Assembly: GCF_000189635.1 (NCBI RefSeq)
Contig: NW_002476149.1
Coordinates: 248,001 to 312,000, forward strand
Direction: 5' to 3'
Origin: Tetrahymena thermophila SB210
Taxonomy: Eukaryota; Ciliophora; Oligohymenophorea; Hymenostomatida; Tetrahymenidae
DNA: 64,000 bases
Part shown: positions 1 through 14,200 of the stretch, one piece after another
Layout of the letters: each line of letters begins with the position of its first letter
How positions within the stretch are numbered: position 1 is the first letter of the stretch
The notes under the pieces: model-generated
Database searches by the model: none
Told to the model about the DNA's origin: nothing
The model's input: only the letters and a program-made list of their open reading frames with translations
Made by a program: the position numbers and the translations under genes

Positions 1-3000
1 AAATTTTCTAACATCTAAGCAAATTCATGCAAATCTAGCATTCCATCCTTTTTTTCATCAAATAATTCAAACAATTTGTCAGGCTCTGTCTTATATTTCT
101 TGCACATTTTAAGAATTTTTTCTTGAATGTCCTCAATGTTAAAAACTTAACTAATCATCCCATTAATAAAGGCTCTTTTTTTTTTTAATTTACAAAAATT
201 AAACAAGAAAATAAACTCAAAAATATTTTACATGTAATCTAGCTCTTTTTCTTTGTTATTTGAAAAGAATTTAAAAATTGCTTCCATTTCAATTGGTTTG
301 ATTTCAACACCATACTGTTTTAGTAATTTTACCCATACATGATAAGGGATAGTTCCTGTTTTGTGAATATCTCTGCTTTTCATAGCTTCTTCAATATCAA
401 ATTCAGCTTAAATAATTGCTCTTCTAATACCTCTGAGAGCTTTATTTATATCAATTTTACATTCAAATATTTTGCTTTTAAACTCATCTATCGAAATAGT
501 AAAATCCTTATTTTCATCTAAGTAGCAGAATAACTCCTCTAATTATCCTTAGTCAAAGTGAAAGCTTAGATCTCTCATCATTTTTTTAAACTGTTCAAAA
601 TTCATAATGCTATTTTCTATGTATTGTTGCTAATCCATCACATACCTCTTAAAGAAATATTCCATAGGAATATTTTAATTCTTCAAATATTCAAATATCT
701 TTTCTCTTATTTTCTAATTTTGTATAAAGATATATATATTTTACTTTTTAATGTGTATTTTAAAATAAAAATTAGGTTACCAAAAAATCAAGATGACCAT
801 CATTTAACATAGATATGAATTAATGATAACTAATGTGTTTTTTATCCTCTTTATCAAAGTACTCAAACAACGCCTTTTTGAATTATAAATATATTATAAT
901 GAATTAAAAAAAATATTTTCTTTTAAATGAGGAAATAATAAAATAATTCTTTAAAAAAATCATTCGACATTTTATCTGCAAAAAGTATTTTCGTTAAATA
1001 ATAATATTATTTACCTATATCTCTTCTTGTGTAAAACGGAAATCGATTTCTTTTAATGCTTAACTGAACTCACCAAATGCTATTGTTCCACTTTTATCTG
1101 TATCCATTTTTTCAAACTGTAATTTCATTTCTTCTTCTGTTTTCAAGTCTAAAACCTATGAAAAAGCTTTTTAAAAATTATTAACTTTTTAAAAAGGAGT
1201 TTACATTTTTAATTTTTCTTAGAAGAGGCTTTACTTGCACATCCCTTTAATCCTCAAGCACAGCTGCCTTAAATTCTGAGAAATCTATATATGTATCATG
1301 GCTTTTATCAAACTTATTAAAGACAGCCTAAACAAGCTCTAGATTAGACAAATTAATATTTGGAAATAATGTACTAACTCCTTTAATGAATTCACTAAAT
1401 GATATGTAATCATCATTTTCGATATCTAATCTTTTGAATAACACTAAAAGAGGTATATTTTCTCTACCCATATATTACTAGAATTCTTTTCTTATTTCTC
1501 TGAAAAGGTCACGTACATCTTCATTAATAATCATTCTAACCTATAATAATTTCATTATATTAAAGTTAATTATTTCTCGAAAATAAAATTTGTTTACCTT
1601 TTTACCCCCTTAGATATAATCTTCTTCTTCTTAGTTGCTTTCTTGAGTAGATAGTCTATTATCCTCTTTGAAATGCTCAAAAATGAGCTCATTCATTATT
1701 TTGTAATCTATTTTGCCATTTCTGTAAGGTAAAGATTATACTAATTATTTAGTTTATTCATACTCTATTTGAATTTATTCAACCTTAAAAGCATACCATA
1801 AATCACTTTCATAAATCCAATTATCTGTTATTTATTTGTAATATTTTTTAACTAAATCAATTACATTTATTCCTCTTTCATTCAATTTCTTCTTTAATTT
1901 TATGCAAAACTATTTGAATTCAATAGGAAAATCCTTGATAGTGATATCTTTAGTTGCTTAAACATGTCTTATTTTAGTTTCCCTTTCTATTTCTTCTAAG
2001 AGGCGCTTATAAAAAAATATCCCATCATTATTGCAGCCAAAATAATTTGCTAACTAAACAACATCTTCTAACCTAGCATATCTTTGATTTATATTAAAAA
2101 TGAAGTTACTTATTTTGTTTTGGCTATTTAAATAATTAATACCTTCCAGCTTCATTCAAAACTTTTTTAAACTCTTCTGCAGTTACCTAACCTGACCTTC
2201 TTTCTATTTTTTTTCTTGATGAAGAGTCGATTTCATCCAATTCTTTTCTGATGTAGTTATTTTTAGCTATGAATTATATTAATTCATCCAGTAAGCTTTG
2301 ATTTAAAGTGAAAGCATATTTTTTTGCTTCTAATGTCTCTAGTTTTACATTATAGTCCTATTAATTTGTAGCCTTTTTCAAATCATCTTAAGATTTATAG
2401 CCATAAATTAACCTTTCTAGATCATCCAAATTGACTAAACCAGATCCTATTTATATATTTTTTTTTCATAAATTTAAGAAAATTATTTAAAATAAATTTT
2501 ACTTGTATTAGTATTTCCTACATTATTTAGATTTTATCTTTTTAAATGTTCAAAAAATGATTTCATTTGAGCATCATCGTTTAATTCTAAATCGAAGACT
2601 AGATAGTTTCTAACTTATTATTCAGTTATTAGCTCAGAATTTTTGAGTTTTTTTGATTTAAAGATAGTATCAAAGGTATGCTTATTTCTTTACATTTCTC
2701 TTCTTATCAATTAGCCATATGCAAGTAAACTTTTTTCTTCCTGCTCAGTAATCAAACCTTTCCTTCTCAATTCTGCTTCATCTTTTTTGTATTCGAGATA
2801 GACAGATTTAAGTTCGAGAAAATATATTGTGTTTTCATCTTTCTTGATTCTGCTCAAAAGTGAATCAATCTAAAATTAGAATGATAAAATTTAGATTTTC
2901 TTAAAAATGTAATTATTTTTTTACTTTTAACTTATTTTTTTAGATATCATAACCTAAATCATTTAGTTTGGTTAGGAAATCTGATATTGAAATTATGCCT

Positions 3001-3559
3001 TTGAAATTTATATCTTTCAAATAATCTTCTAAGTTCAAGTTTTGCCTCATGAGTGCACTTTAAATTTATGTAAATAAGATCAAATTAAATTTTTAAAAGC
3101 GTTAATTGTATACATCTAAAATTCTTCGATGAATAAAGTGTGAAATTGTGTCTCATCTTCTTAAATACTTTCAGAAATTGCACCAAAGAGTGATGTTTTA
3201 AATTCACGAGCAGTAATATAACCGTCTCCAGAAAGATCTATACGCAAGAAAATATGATTGATTACTTCATCAGGTAAAGTTGGATGAATTATTTTTGCCA
3301 TTTCTCTGAATTCTTATATGTCAATAGTCGAATCATGATTAGTATTAAACCTCAAAAACAATTAGTCTATACTTATGCTTTATTATCTTGCTAATTAAGT
3401 AATTTCTTTTAATCCTTTTAAAGAAAATTCTTCTTTTTCAAGCCCTTACTTTATTTTAAGCAAAGAAGCATACTCTTTATCCTTCTAAACAAATTTCTAA
3501 AAGAAAATGTAAGCATAATCTCTTTTCAGTTTTAGTGTATTAAATATCACGTGATCCAT
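1..3559 (-). CDS. Multi-EF-hand calcium-binding protein (3' end cut by window edge)
   Basis: Large protein with a scattered array of EF-hand loops, so probably a calcium sensor or buffer. Clear loops on the minus strand include FNTNHDSTIDIQEF and IDLSGDGYITAREF near the N-terminus, LDIENDDYISFSEF and FDKSHDTYIDFSEF in the middle, MDTDKSGTIAFGEF, FDEKDKKH-like and LDENKDFTISIDEF later, and FDEKKDGMLDLHEF at the left edge. The start is the ATG at 3559 (MDHVIFN...), the first in-frame ATG after a very AT-rich spacer. Several short AT-rich introns interrupt it; one lies at about 3058-3112. No kinase or other enzyme domain was seen. The layout recalls many-EF-hand axonemal proteins such as EFCAB6, but that is inference. 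The C-terminus lies beyond base 1. Exon joins were not all resolved, and two adjacent genes cannot be fully excluded. Confidence 0.75.
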
Positions 3560-3714
3560 ATTCTAGTTTTTTTAAAATTAAAAATTATTCATATCTAATC
3601 AAAATAAATATTGAGAAAAAAAAATGATTTTTAAAACTTCAATCAGGTATTTTATGTTGTTGAGTATTTAATTTAAAAAATTTAATTAATTAAAAAAATA
3701 TATTTTATATTTAT

Positions 3715-6700
3715 TCAAAATTAGAATGTCTTTTTAATAAAGAAAACTGAAATTTGAAAATACGAGTAAAGTGATTTCATAATTGCGTTCTTCGTATCTC
3801 AAAAATGTTTTTTCAAATGTAAGATTCATTAAATTTAGCTAGCCGTATATTTAAATAAACCACTAAATAGCAAAATGTATATTTTCAAACTCTATTCCAT
3901 CTCCTTTCAAAGCATTTTTTTTGGCTCTAAGCTAATAAAAATGGTGCATAATATCACGGAATAGTTCTATATTGATATTATTGGGGTCAGAAGGTAAGGA
4001 TAAAGTAGTAATCAAATCATTTAATTCATCTTTAAAAAATGTTAAGTTTATATCCAAATCCATTAGCATATATCTTTTATTATTAAGTAGTTAGAAATAA
4101 TGTTTTATTTTACATTTTATATGTTAAAAAAATTGAAAAAACTGATAAAATCTAACTGATTGTATTAATTTTACCTGAAATTTACATTGTGAACATAACC
4201 AGAATCAGAAGCAAAATAATTATCTATAGTTTCATTCTTTTCTTCTAAAAATGATATGATTTCTTCTATAAAATTTTGATGACGATTAAATATTTTAGCA
4301 TCCATACCTTTAATCAGTTTAGTCTCTATTTCTTCTTCAAAAGACTCTACCTTAAACTAAGCAAATTATAAGAACATAATACTAGAAACGGCCTTTATGT
4401 TTAGCTTATCTAAATGTTTAAACATAGAAATACTATCTTCTTCTTTAACTTTCATGATAACTTATATTTTTTAATTGAATTCTTAAAAAGGCATTAAAGG
4501 ATCTTTCGATTTTTAGATTCTAAAAAACGCAATAACATCCTCTTGCTTGAATCTTTTCAATCTACTAGCTAACTAAGATGACAATAGACCAATTTTACCT
4601 CTAACCGTTTAAAGTTCTTCCTTTTAGGTTCTCATTTTTTTAATTAATTTCTAATCACATAGATTATCTATCTACCTAACATCATTTTCTTCACACCATT
4701 CGTAAAATTTTTAGCATGCGCTTTCAAAGTTAATTTATCCATGAATATCTTTTCTTATGCCAAGCAAATTTAAAATAAAAGCCAATTCATCTTATTTAAT
4801 ATACTGCCTAGAATCGTTTGCTATAATTTATGATAATTTAAAATTAAACTATTTTAAAATGTAAATTTAAAATAATTACTTAGCACATTAAATGATTGTC
4901 CCACTTTTTCTATTTAGATTAGCTAATGATTTTGTGGACTGCAATTGTCTTAAAATATTCTTTAAAGATTGATATTTTTTTTTTGCAGATCTTTGATGAG
5001 CCTGTTGAAGAAAGTCTTAAGTAAATCAGCAATGATTTAATTGAAAAATTAATATAAGTTTAAAAGATATATTTTTTCATCACTATTTGTCAATAAATTT
5101 TCAGAAACTAAAGAATAAAATTTTTCTGGAATGACAAAGCAAGCTTCTTCAAGAAATTCCTAAAAATCACTTTCTAAAATATATTTCTAATTTTTATTGT
5201 CATATGCTTTAAAAAAGTTTTCTAAAGTTAGATATTTTTCTCTAATAATATGAAATATTTATCTAACTACTTTAAGGTACTCATCATCGGAGACTATTGA
5301 TTTAATATGAATAAAGTTAAATAATTAAAATTCAAATTTTTTGAGGATAATTTAAATATTTTAAATTGAAAAACCGTTTAATTAATTAAAAGCTAAAAGC
5401 TTACACTTTATTCTGATTAAAGAATTTAAAATAAAATTTACCTTATGTTTATGCAATAAAATCATCAATAAATACTTAGCAAGCTATTAAACCATCATTA
5501 TTAATATTAAATTTTCTATAAATCAAGTCAAGTAAAAATTCTGGTAATTAAACCTAATTCATTTTAAATTAAAAGTTGAAATCATCCTTTTCAAGGAATT
5601 CAATACTGATTCTTTTTTTGTCTTCTAGAATTTAACTCAATAGAATGCCCTTCTTATTGAGTTCTTTATTTAATTCAAGAATGCCTTTAACGTAAGTTTA
5701 CTCATCTTACTAATTTATAATTTTTATCTTGTGCTTATCTTCTTGCTATTTATACCATAAATTATGTTCAAATTGTTTTTTTTTTAATCAATAGATTTCT
5801 TACTTCAATAGTAAATGCCTTACTATCTTCTGTGTCAATCACTATTTTTAAATTATATAAATATTTTTATTTTCTACAATAGAAATGTTTTTATATTTTT
5901 ATTTACAAGTTTAAATTTAGAGTACATTATATTTTTCACTTTGTAAGGACTTAATGAGAATTTCATATTCATAAGGTGTTAAAGAAAGCTAGAGATTCCT
6001 GATTGCTCTCTCGAAATTCTATAATTAAATAGTTTTTAAGCCTCTGTTCATATCATACTTTAAAAAATAGAGTTCGGGGGTTTTCTTTTTAGCCATGATA
6101 GCATTCAAGATTCTTTGATATATTTCGCTACATATTTTTTTATCTTTAAAATAATAATTTAACAATTTTAAATTATTTTTTTTAATATCAATAAGTACTT
6201 AAATTTTCTTAAGGTCCTTTGCCTTGAGGTCCACCAAGAAAAACATATTTTGATTGAAGATATTAAAGTACTAATTTTTTTAAACTAGAAGGGTAAGGTC
6301 TCAAAATATGATTAACATTAATCATCTTTACTATCAAGTCATGTAAATCATTATCATATCTCTATTTAATTGTTTCTAAAACCTCATCTTTGAATGACTT
6401 ATTTTTTAAAAGGTTTTACATATTTATAAAGAAAGATAATTTATTTGTAATTAGTATTTTAAAAAAAATATACTTGAGTTTCTACATTCCCTTCATATTT
6501 AAAGCATTGTAATTCTTCATTTGAAATAAATGTAGCAGCTTGAATTAGAATCAAACCTAAGCGGAACACATCAAATTTAATAGGATCATAATCTGCATGG
6601 TCTGGGTTTAGAGAGTTAAATTCTCTTCTTTTTTATGCCTCTTTAAAGGTTTCATAATTATGCATATCGAATATATCTTAAGTGTAGTTTTCTCCCTCTA

Positions 6701-7631
6701 TAATTTCTGGTACTTCCCATATTTAATTCGAATCTATATCTGTGCTTTCAAAACCATAATCACTAACTTTATAGTAATCTTCTTCAAATGTACTGCTAAA
6801 CAATATATTTGATGGCTTAAGATTAAAATGTGCAAGAGATTTATTGTCCATATATTCAAGAGCTGAAAAAGTTGATTTGACTAAGCATTTCATCTCCTTT
6901 GAAGATAAGTAATCCTCAAATCTTGACTTTTTTTATATCTTTTCCTGCAATGATTGCTGCATTGGATCTTAAAATACCATTAAATCAATAGTATCTAACC
7001 TCTAATCAATTGCGTAGTATTTATATTTATTTATAAAATTATTTTCAGGATAATCATGAGTTCTATAAATACTATAATTATTTTCTGAATCATTATCATC
7101 TTAATTCTTTAAAGATCTTGTTGCATCTAAAAATTAATACTTCTAAATTTATCTTATTGCATCTAATCTATCTTGTTTTGTTTTAAAGAACATTTTTTTC
7201 ATAACTAATTTTTCTCCCGAGTATTTTTCGCTGCATAAAAATGTGATAGAGTTAGCGTTATCACTAGATATAGATTCCTAAATTTCAAAATCTTCTACAT
7301 TTTTCTAAACAATATTCATTTCCTACTGCTAATTATATTTTTGAGTAAATTTTTTTTATTTATTTGCTTACTGATCTATAAAAACTGTCCTATAATATTT
7401 TTAATTAAGTTTGTAGTTGAATTCTTTTTTGATAAAAATTTAATAATTAGTATACCAGTAGCGCTTTATTATTTAATTATTTTTTTTATTTTTGATTACT
7501 TTAAAATCCAATAAATAATTTGCTTTTTTAAATTTTCAATTTTTAAATTTACATAACTCGAAAATATCTTTTAAATTTAGATGAAAAATCCTAAATAAAA
7601 TTCCACAATATGAATATCATGCTAAGAAAGC
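3715..7631 (-). CDS. Degenerate protein kinase with EF-hand-like C-terminal half (CDPK-like pseudokinase)
   Basis: The N-terminal third is kinase-like. It has LVMKKM in place of the VAIK lysine strand, HFNLKPSN for the catalytic loop (about 6811-6832), VSDYGF for the DFG segment (about 6755-6770), VPEII for APE, and an RP-type C-lobe helix. The catalytic Asp of HRD is Asn, and no glycine-rich loop is visible, so phosphotransfer is doubtful. Nucleotide binding remains possible because the Lys and the DYG Asp are kept. The C-terminal half has EF-hand-like stretches such as FNINNDGLIACQVF (about 5500) and YDNKNQKYILESDF (about 5190), giving a CDPK-like order. The end is the TGA at 3715-3717 after FIKKTFQF. 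The start is uncertain: ATG at about 7631 (MQLSQHDIHIV) needs a frame change by an intron, and ATG at about 7322 (MNIVQKN) is inside coding-like sequence. Several introns; joins were not all solved. Confidence 0.6.
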
Positions 7632-7892
7632 TGCATATTTAGTTTAGATTAAATAATTTAATTTTTAAAAATATATTAATTGTATTATTGATAACTCTTT
7701 TTGTTATTTACAAATAATTATATAAATAAAAACATAAAACATATAATAAATTTTTATAATTAGTTAAACATTCAAAAGAAAATAATTTATTTATAATTTT
7801 TTAATGAATAGCTTTTGCTTTCTTACTTAAAATTAATTTTTATTAAATTTTAATTTTTTTAAATGAAATAGTTTATTTTTAATTAGCTTAAT

Positions 7893-10699
7893 TTATTAAA
7901 TTAATCAACCACTACTAATCTGCAGAAAATTTTAAATTTGAATAAGATATCAAAATTTATTCTTCTATCCAGAATATTTTACATTCTTTTTTCAATATAT
8001 TCTGTGAGATCCCTAATGTTAGCCAAGAATCATCATCTTAATTGCTTAATGTGTTTATTACTAAGTTAATATTTTTTAATTTCAAGCTATAATTATTAGT
8101 TAATTTCTTTGAGGCTGCTAATTTTATCTATAAAATTTTATATGAAGGGCTTTAGATTAGGATTGCTTTGATATATTTTTTAGAGCTTGTCTTGCATTTA
8201 GTTATTTATTTAATGTGATTCACCATTTATATTATTATTGAAAACATTTTCTTTTTCATCATTTAAAAAGCTTTTTATCAAGAGCAAGACTTACTCAAGT
8301 TCTTTTACTTTTTTAGAAAATTAGAGCTGCATTTGTTCTTTTAATTTATTTACATAAATTTCTTATTGATTATTCATTTTATTTTCTTTTTTATCTTAGT
8401 TTTAGTTTATTGCACACTAACAAATGACTGAATTAGTTTAAGTTTCTTTTTCATTCTTTGTGGTTAACTAACTTGTAGTCTTTTCTTAATTTACCTGCAA
8501 ATTTTCTTAGTTTGATTAGTTTTATTTTGGCAACTAGAGTTTTTGCTTACTTTAATTTTTTTTTCTATTTATAAAGAATTGAACATATTAGTTGTAATCT
8601 GTTGATTAGTTTAACTCTTATAATTCGGTTAATAAGTGTTTAATATCATCTTATTAAATTATTTTTGACCCGAATTTTTAGAAGTCTTATTCTTTACCTA
8701 GTTTATCAATCAGAATTGTTTCATCTGTTAATTTGCTAGTTTATGGTTCTTCTAATTCTTTTATTATAGAAATATGATTAGTATTTAAACTTAGCTGTAT
8801 TTTTCTTGATTTTTGATCATCTGAAAGATCCTCCTCTTTAACACCTCCTACTTGCTCAATTATTTAAGAAAACCCTGAAAGTATGTCTTTCTCAATAATA
8901 GAAACATCGTTATTTGGATGAGTTGGATTATTACTTGAAATAAGCTGCTACAACTATGAGTTTAACTTTAGTGTTTTATTTAACTTAGCTAATATTATTT
9001 AAATTAAGCTTCTTAGCTTTTAAACTAACAAAGCAACACTAAAGCTATCCCAAACCTATAAATCTGTAACATTTTTTATAATTTAATTTATGGAATTCAG
9101 CATAATTTTATCATCTTGAGCCAACTCTAACTCAATAATAGATTCTACTTCATTCTTAAACAAGTTTTTATCAACTTTTTCCTTTAATATTAATTCTTCT
9201 ATTTATAATAAAATTTATTTCAATACATCTTCTGATTTACTATTTTTGTTATTTTAATTGTTATTGCTCAAAATATTATTATTAATAAAATCTTGATTGA
9301 TATTGCTTTAAAGTTAGCCTGAATTTTCTCTTGTATGCTTACATGAATTATACTATCTTGATTGATTGAATGAGTTATTTAGTATTTATGAATTTGATTT
9401 TTATCTTGATAGATTTTCTGATACTTCTTATTAAAGACCTATAATATTTTGTGTATCAGATTAATTTAGGCAGCCTTTTTTGCTTTCATAATTGAGTTTT
9501 TCAGTTGAAAATAAATCTGTTGCTTAGCTCATCAAATTTAAATGTTTATTTTAATACAACTCTCTGATATTTTTAATCGTTAAATAATTTCTGTTTTAAC
9601 TGTTGTTATCAATAGGAGTAGGAGAACAAGAATTTATTTTTGTTTTAAAGCTTTACATGTTTCCTTATGAAAAATAATTTGATTCAAAGCAACATCTTTA
9701 AATACAATCAGATCCCTCTGTTTTATATTTTTATATCTAGTTGTAATTATTAAAACTATTATCTAAGGATTTAGTTCTTTGAATAAAGCTATTATTATTT
9801 TAAGCACCTTTTAAAGTAGACTGTTACCTTTCTTGAGATTAAGATGAGTTTAAATGTCTTAAATCGTTATTTGCATGTTCAAGCTTATTTTTTATACTCA
9901 AATTCTCTATTTTCAAATAAGATATTTTTTTATTTAAAGCATTAGCTATATTTTTTTATTCATCACATTCCTTCTTTAATTTTAAGCTTTCGCTATTTAA
10001 AACTTCTATTTGATCCTATAAAATTTACTTTTCTTTTTTCAAATTCTAAATATCCTGAATTATTTCTCCTAATTTTTATGCAGCATCAAAATCTCCACCA
10101 TTACATTATTAAATATCACCTTTTAATTAAATTTATAAAAGCTTAATACGATTCTTCAATTCAAATAAAATAAAATATGAGTTTCAAAATAAAAAATGCT
10201 AATTACAATAATCTGCTAACTTTTATCTAATTTTTTCTTGTTCTTTCTTGCTATTTTTAAGTTTCTTTTTTTACTTCTTAAGCTATTCTTCACATTCATT
10301 TTTTTATTTTTCAAAATTTTAATATATTTTAATCACATTATAAGCATTGTTAATAGATCCTGATAATTTTAAGATGTATTCGTTTTTTTTCTAAATTTCT
10401 GAATTTTAGCTATTAATTATGTTTTCATAATTTTAAGCATTCATTCTTTCAAGTAAAACTTATTTCTTTAACAGTTCTATATCAGCATTTAATTTCTCTT
10501 ATTCTCTATAAATATCACTTCTATTGCTAGCTTAAGTCTCATTTTCATCTTATATCTTTCTAATCTACTCAGAAGATTTCATTAGCATGTACTCTAAAGA
10601 AGTTTTTTCATCTTACAGTATCTTAACCTAAGCACTAAGCTCTTCTATGAGTTTGTCTTTTGCTAAAAGTTTGCTAAAAATAGATTAATCTTCAGACAT
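7893..10699 (-). CDS. Coiled-coil protein of unknown function
   Basis: Starts at the ATG at 10699 (MSEDQSIFSKLLAKDKLIEEL) and runs about 900 codons on the minus strand. The first 300 residues are a dense heptad-type coiled coil rich in Lys, Glu, Leu and Gln. The middle is Asn/Ser/Gln-rich and low in complexity (about 9250-9900). The C-terminal third is again helical. No enzyme motif or membrane segment was seen. At least one intron is likely near 10135-10210, where the sequence turns AT-rich. The C-terminal boundary is uncertain: the frame stays free of TGA past 7893 into AT-rich sequence, so the true stop may come after a small intron. Coiled-coil ciliate proteins of this type are often cytoskeletal, but nothing here shows that. 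Confidence 0.6.
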
Positions 10700-11230
10700 A
10701 ACTAAAATTTTATATTCAGCTTATTGTTTAATTTTTGATCAAATAAAAAAAAGATTTGAATATATTTTTTATAAATAATAATAATACCATTTGAAATTAT
10801 AATTTAAATTATTTGTTTGTATTTCAGTTAAAAATTTTAAAGCATTTCTATCCAATTATATCTTTCATTTATTAATAGAAATAGTTACTTCATAATAATA
10901 TAATTAAGAATACATTTTATTTTTATTGAAAATTAAAATTTAATAAAATATTATTTTATTTTTAATAACTTGAATATTTACACTTTAATATAAAAATGCT
11001 AAAAAATTAAACTCAAGATATTTAAATTACTAAATTTGTATTCATCAAATAATTTTTCAATAATAAATAATGAGTAGGATGGGATATATTTATCTTATAA
11101 TTATTATTTAAAAGATTATAGTTTATCATTATTTAATGTAAACATTTTAATCAGACTGTTAATTATTTTTATTTATCCTTCCCTAATACAATTTATCTAT
11201 TAATAAAGTTTTTTTTTTTAAAGACTTTTA
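10700..11230. other. Intergenic spacer
   Basis: Very AT-rich spacer between the start of the coiled-coil gene and the end of the first channel gene, both on the minus strand. It should hold the coiled-coil gene's promoter. No ORF or RNA gene was seen. Confidence 0.6.
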
Positions 11231-14200
11231 TCAGTTTTTAATTAATACACTTCTATGTTTTTTACTTAGAATTAGTGATGCTACCTCAATGTGTTTAAGA
11301 TGCTTTTAATATATTTTTTTTTACTAATACTAATTGAATTGCATTAATATTATTCCTACATTAGTATGAACCATGTAATGGTTATATATACGCAAAGTAT
11401 CTGTTAAAATCTCTTCATTTCCTTCTTCTTATTTATTTTTGTCATTTTAATTTATTTGATTACTTAGTTAATTTAGCACATTTTAAATCTAACTCAAACG
11501 TACTGTTTAGCGCTTTACAGTTCTAGTTGTAGTCTTTAGCGATTGTTAAGAATCTATTTTTCTACTGCTCCCATGTTATTTATTTTAAATTCTGCCTTCT
11601 TTATCCTCTTTATGATTCTAAAAAATATTTTATTTATCAATTATGTTGGGTACTGATTGCCTTTAATTTGTTTTAGAAGAATTTTATTAAGAATTAGGTT
11701 CTATTAAATCTGTTTTATTTCTTGAAGATTTAAAAATTGTATTTTTGGCTAAATTTCTTTTTAAATGATTATTAGAATCATTATGCAGCTATTACTACTA
11801 AAGATCATATTGATTATCTTTATCTTATTTGTCAAATTTATCTTTCATATCAAACAAGTTTTTTTGATTAATTTCATGTATTTTTTCTTAAAGCTAATTT
11901 GTTGAATTAATTTACTCGTCTTCAATTTAACTAGAATCTTTTTGAGTAAATAAAGATTTATTGAAAAACTTTTAACCTTATTCATTCTTTATTGTAATAG
12001 GCGATAAAAAACTCAACTATGGTGCAATTTCAGATTGAGGTAATTCATTTCTCTCAATTGTATAGTTGTTTTCATCTTCATCTTCATCGATATTTGATAA
12101 TGATTAGAACATAGTATCAATAAATGTTTCGTTTTCATAGCAAAAATCTTAAATATCCTTTTCTACTTCTTTAACTATAGCTAATGAGTTGTATCTATTA
12201 TTTGACTTCTTTCTTAACTCTTTCTTAGATTTTTCAATTTGTTTATTAAAATCATTAATTATCCTATATTTATTTGGTTTATAGAAGAAAATCGGACAAT
12301 CTTTTATTAAATGCTAGCTACTTTTACATGAATAGCAGAAAAGGTTAACATTCTCATAACATTTATATAAATTGACCATATCTTTTTACTAGCAGTAAAT
12401 TTCCTTATCAGTTCCATTTTAATTGATTGCATCCAAAAAATCTTGTAAATCTAGAATGTGTACTGTTGTGACTCCAATACTTTTAGCATTTGTCATACAT
12501 ATCTAAGATTAAGAAACAAATTCAAACAAACCCAACGAATCATTTTATTTATAGATACTAAATGGTTTATTTTTATCTAGATTATTTGTTAATTAGCACC
12601 CAAATTTAAAACCTTTATCTAAACCAACTTCAACCTGTCCTTTAAGAATATAGTATAGCCTTGGTGGTTAATTCGAACCACTCTTCATGATAAATTCGTC
12701 AGGACCTATTTATGTATTTATTAATCATTGTTTTTAATAAATAATAAAAAAAACTAGAGAAAGTATTGTAGATAAAATATGTATTTTTATCAAAAAGTTT
12801 TAATCATCTCCTATGATTAGTTGTTATTTATTCTTTATAAAAATCTATATCATTCATGAATTTACCTAACTATTGTTAGAATTAATCTCATAAAAAAGTA
12901 CATACTTAAGATATATTATTTAAACTTGAAATAAATCTTTATTTGATTTTTTAAGGAATTTTATGAAAAAATAAAAATTTAAATATTTTTAAAATATTGC
13001 TATCAATTTTATTTCAATTTTTTTTTATAGCACAAAGCAAATGAAAAGAAAATTTCTGATAGTAAATTTATTCATTGATTGATTTATTCAATTGGTTATT
13101 TTGTATTGATTGGTAAATAATTTAATGTTTAAAATATTTACTTTTGCAAGTTATATAAAAATAAAAAAATAATGAATTGTATTGTATTATTACCATAATT
13201 AAGCTCAATCATTTTTCGAGATAGTTAAGATCTTAATTGCTGACTAAAGCATTAGAGATAAGGAATACTTTTGATTGATTTTTTAAATATATCTTCTTTA
13301 ATTTCTTCTCTTAGAGAAATGCTTAGTGAGTTCAAAGTATCACAAGGTTTTACACCTTATTAAAAACCTTAATCGTGGACATACTTTAAGTACTTTCTTG
13401 CCATTTATTGTAGTGTTGGATTTACTTCCCTGTTAAACATATAATTGTTTAGTTCTGATAACTTGTTAACATATCCTTCCTGCTTCATTTAAAATTCTCT
13501 ATACACATTTTATATATTACTAAGGATATAAGCAAATATTCCACATGAAAAGACTGCCATGCAAGTCAAGCAGCCTTTTTCTATTGAACTAACTGGAACT
13601 ATGTCTCCAAATCCTATTGTTCCAATTGTAATAACAGAAAAATAAATAGAATCTATATATTATTAGTATTAGTTATTATCACTAGTGCTATATTTTTAAA
13701 TCCAGTTTGGAGTCATTCCTTACTGAACCTGATAATTTCCGATAGAGTACCAAATGCATGCAAATAAATGACACAAAAAGACTACTTCTATGAATAGAGC
13801 GACCAAATTCACCACAAAGTTATATTTATAAGACAACTAAAATGTCTCAGCTAGTTTTTCTATAATATCATAAAACTAAAAAAATTTCAAGAGAAAAAAT
13901 ATCCTGAAAAAAGATACTCCAAAAGGATTGAGCCATAAGCAAAGATATGCAAATACTTCAAAGAATAACCTATTTTTGATTACATGAAAAAATATTTTGC
14001 TCCTTTGTTTTTCTAAAACTCCATTTTCATAGTATGCAGTGTTAAACATCATAAAGAATTCAAAAAAGAATATGAACCTACTGGCTTAAGTAATATCATC
14101 AATAGAAACAACTTAATTATTAAAAGAAAGCTCAAAAGGAATTTTGATGCAGTTAATTAGAATGAATACCATAATTATTAAATCCCATCCCCAAGAAATG

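Noticed and set aside
12661-12690. tRNA-like TTCGAA stretch
   Set aside because: It lies within the coding region of channel paralogue 1, has no acceptor stem and fits the protein frame.
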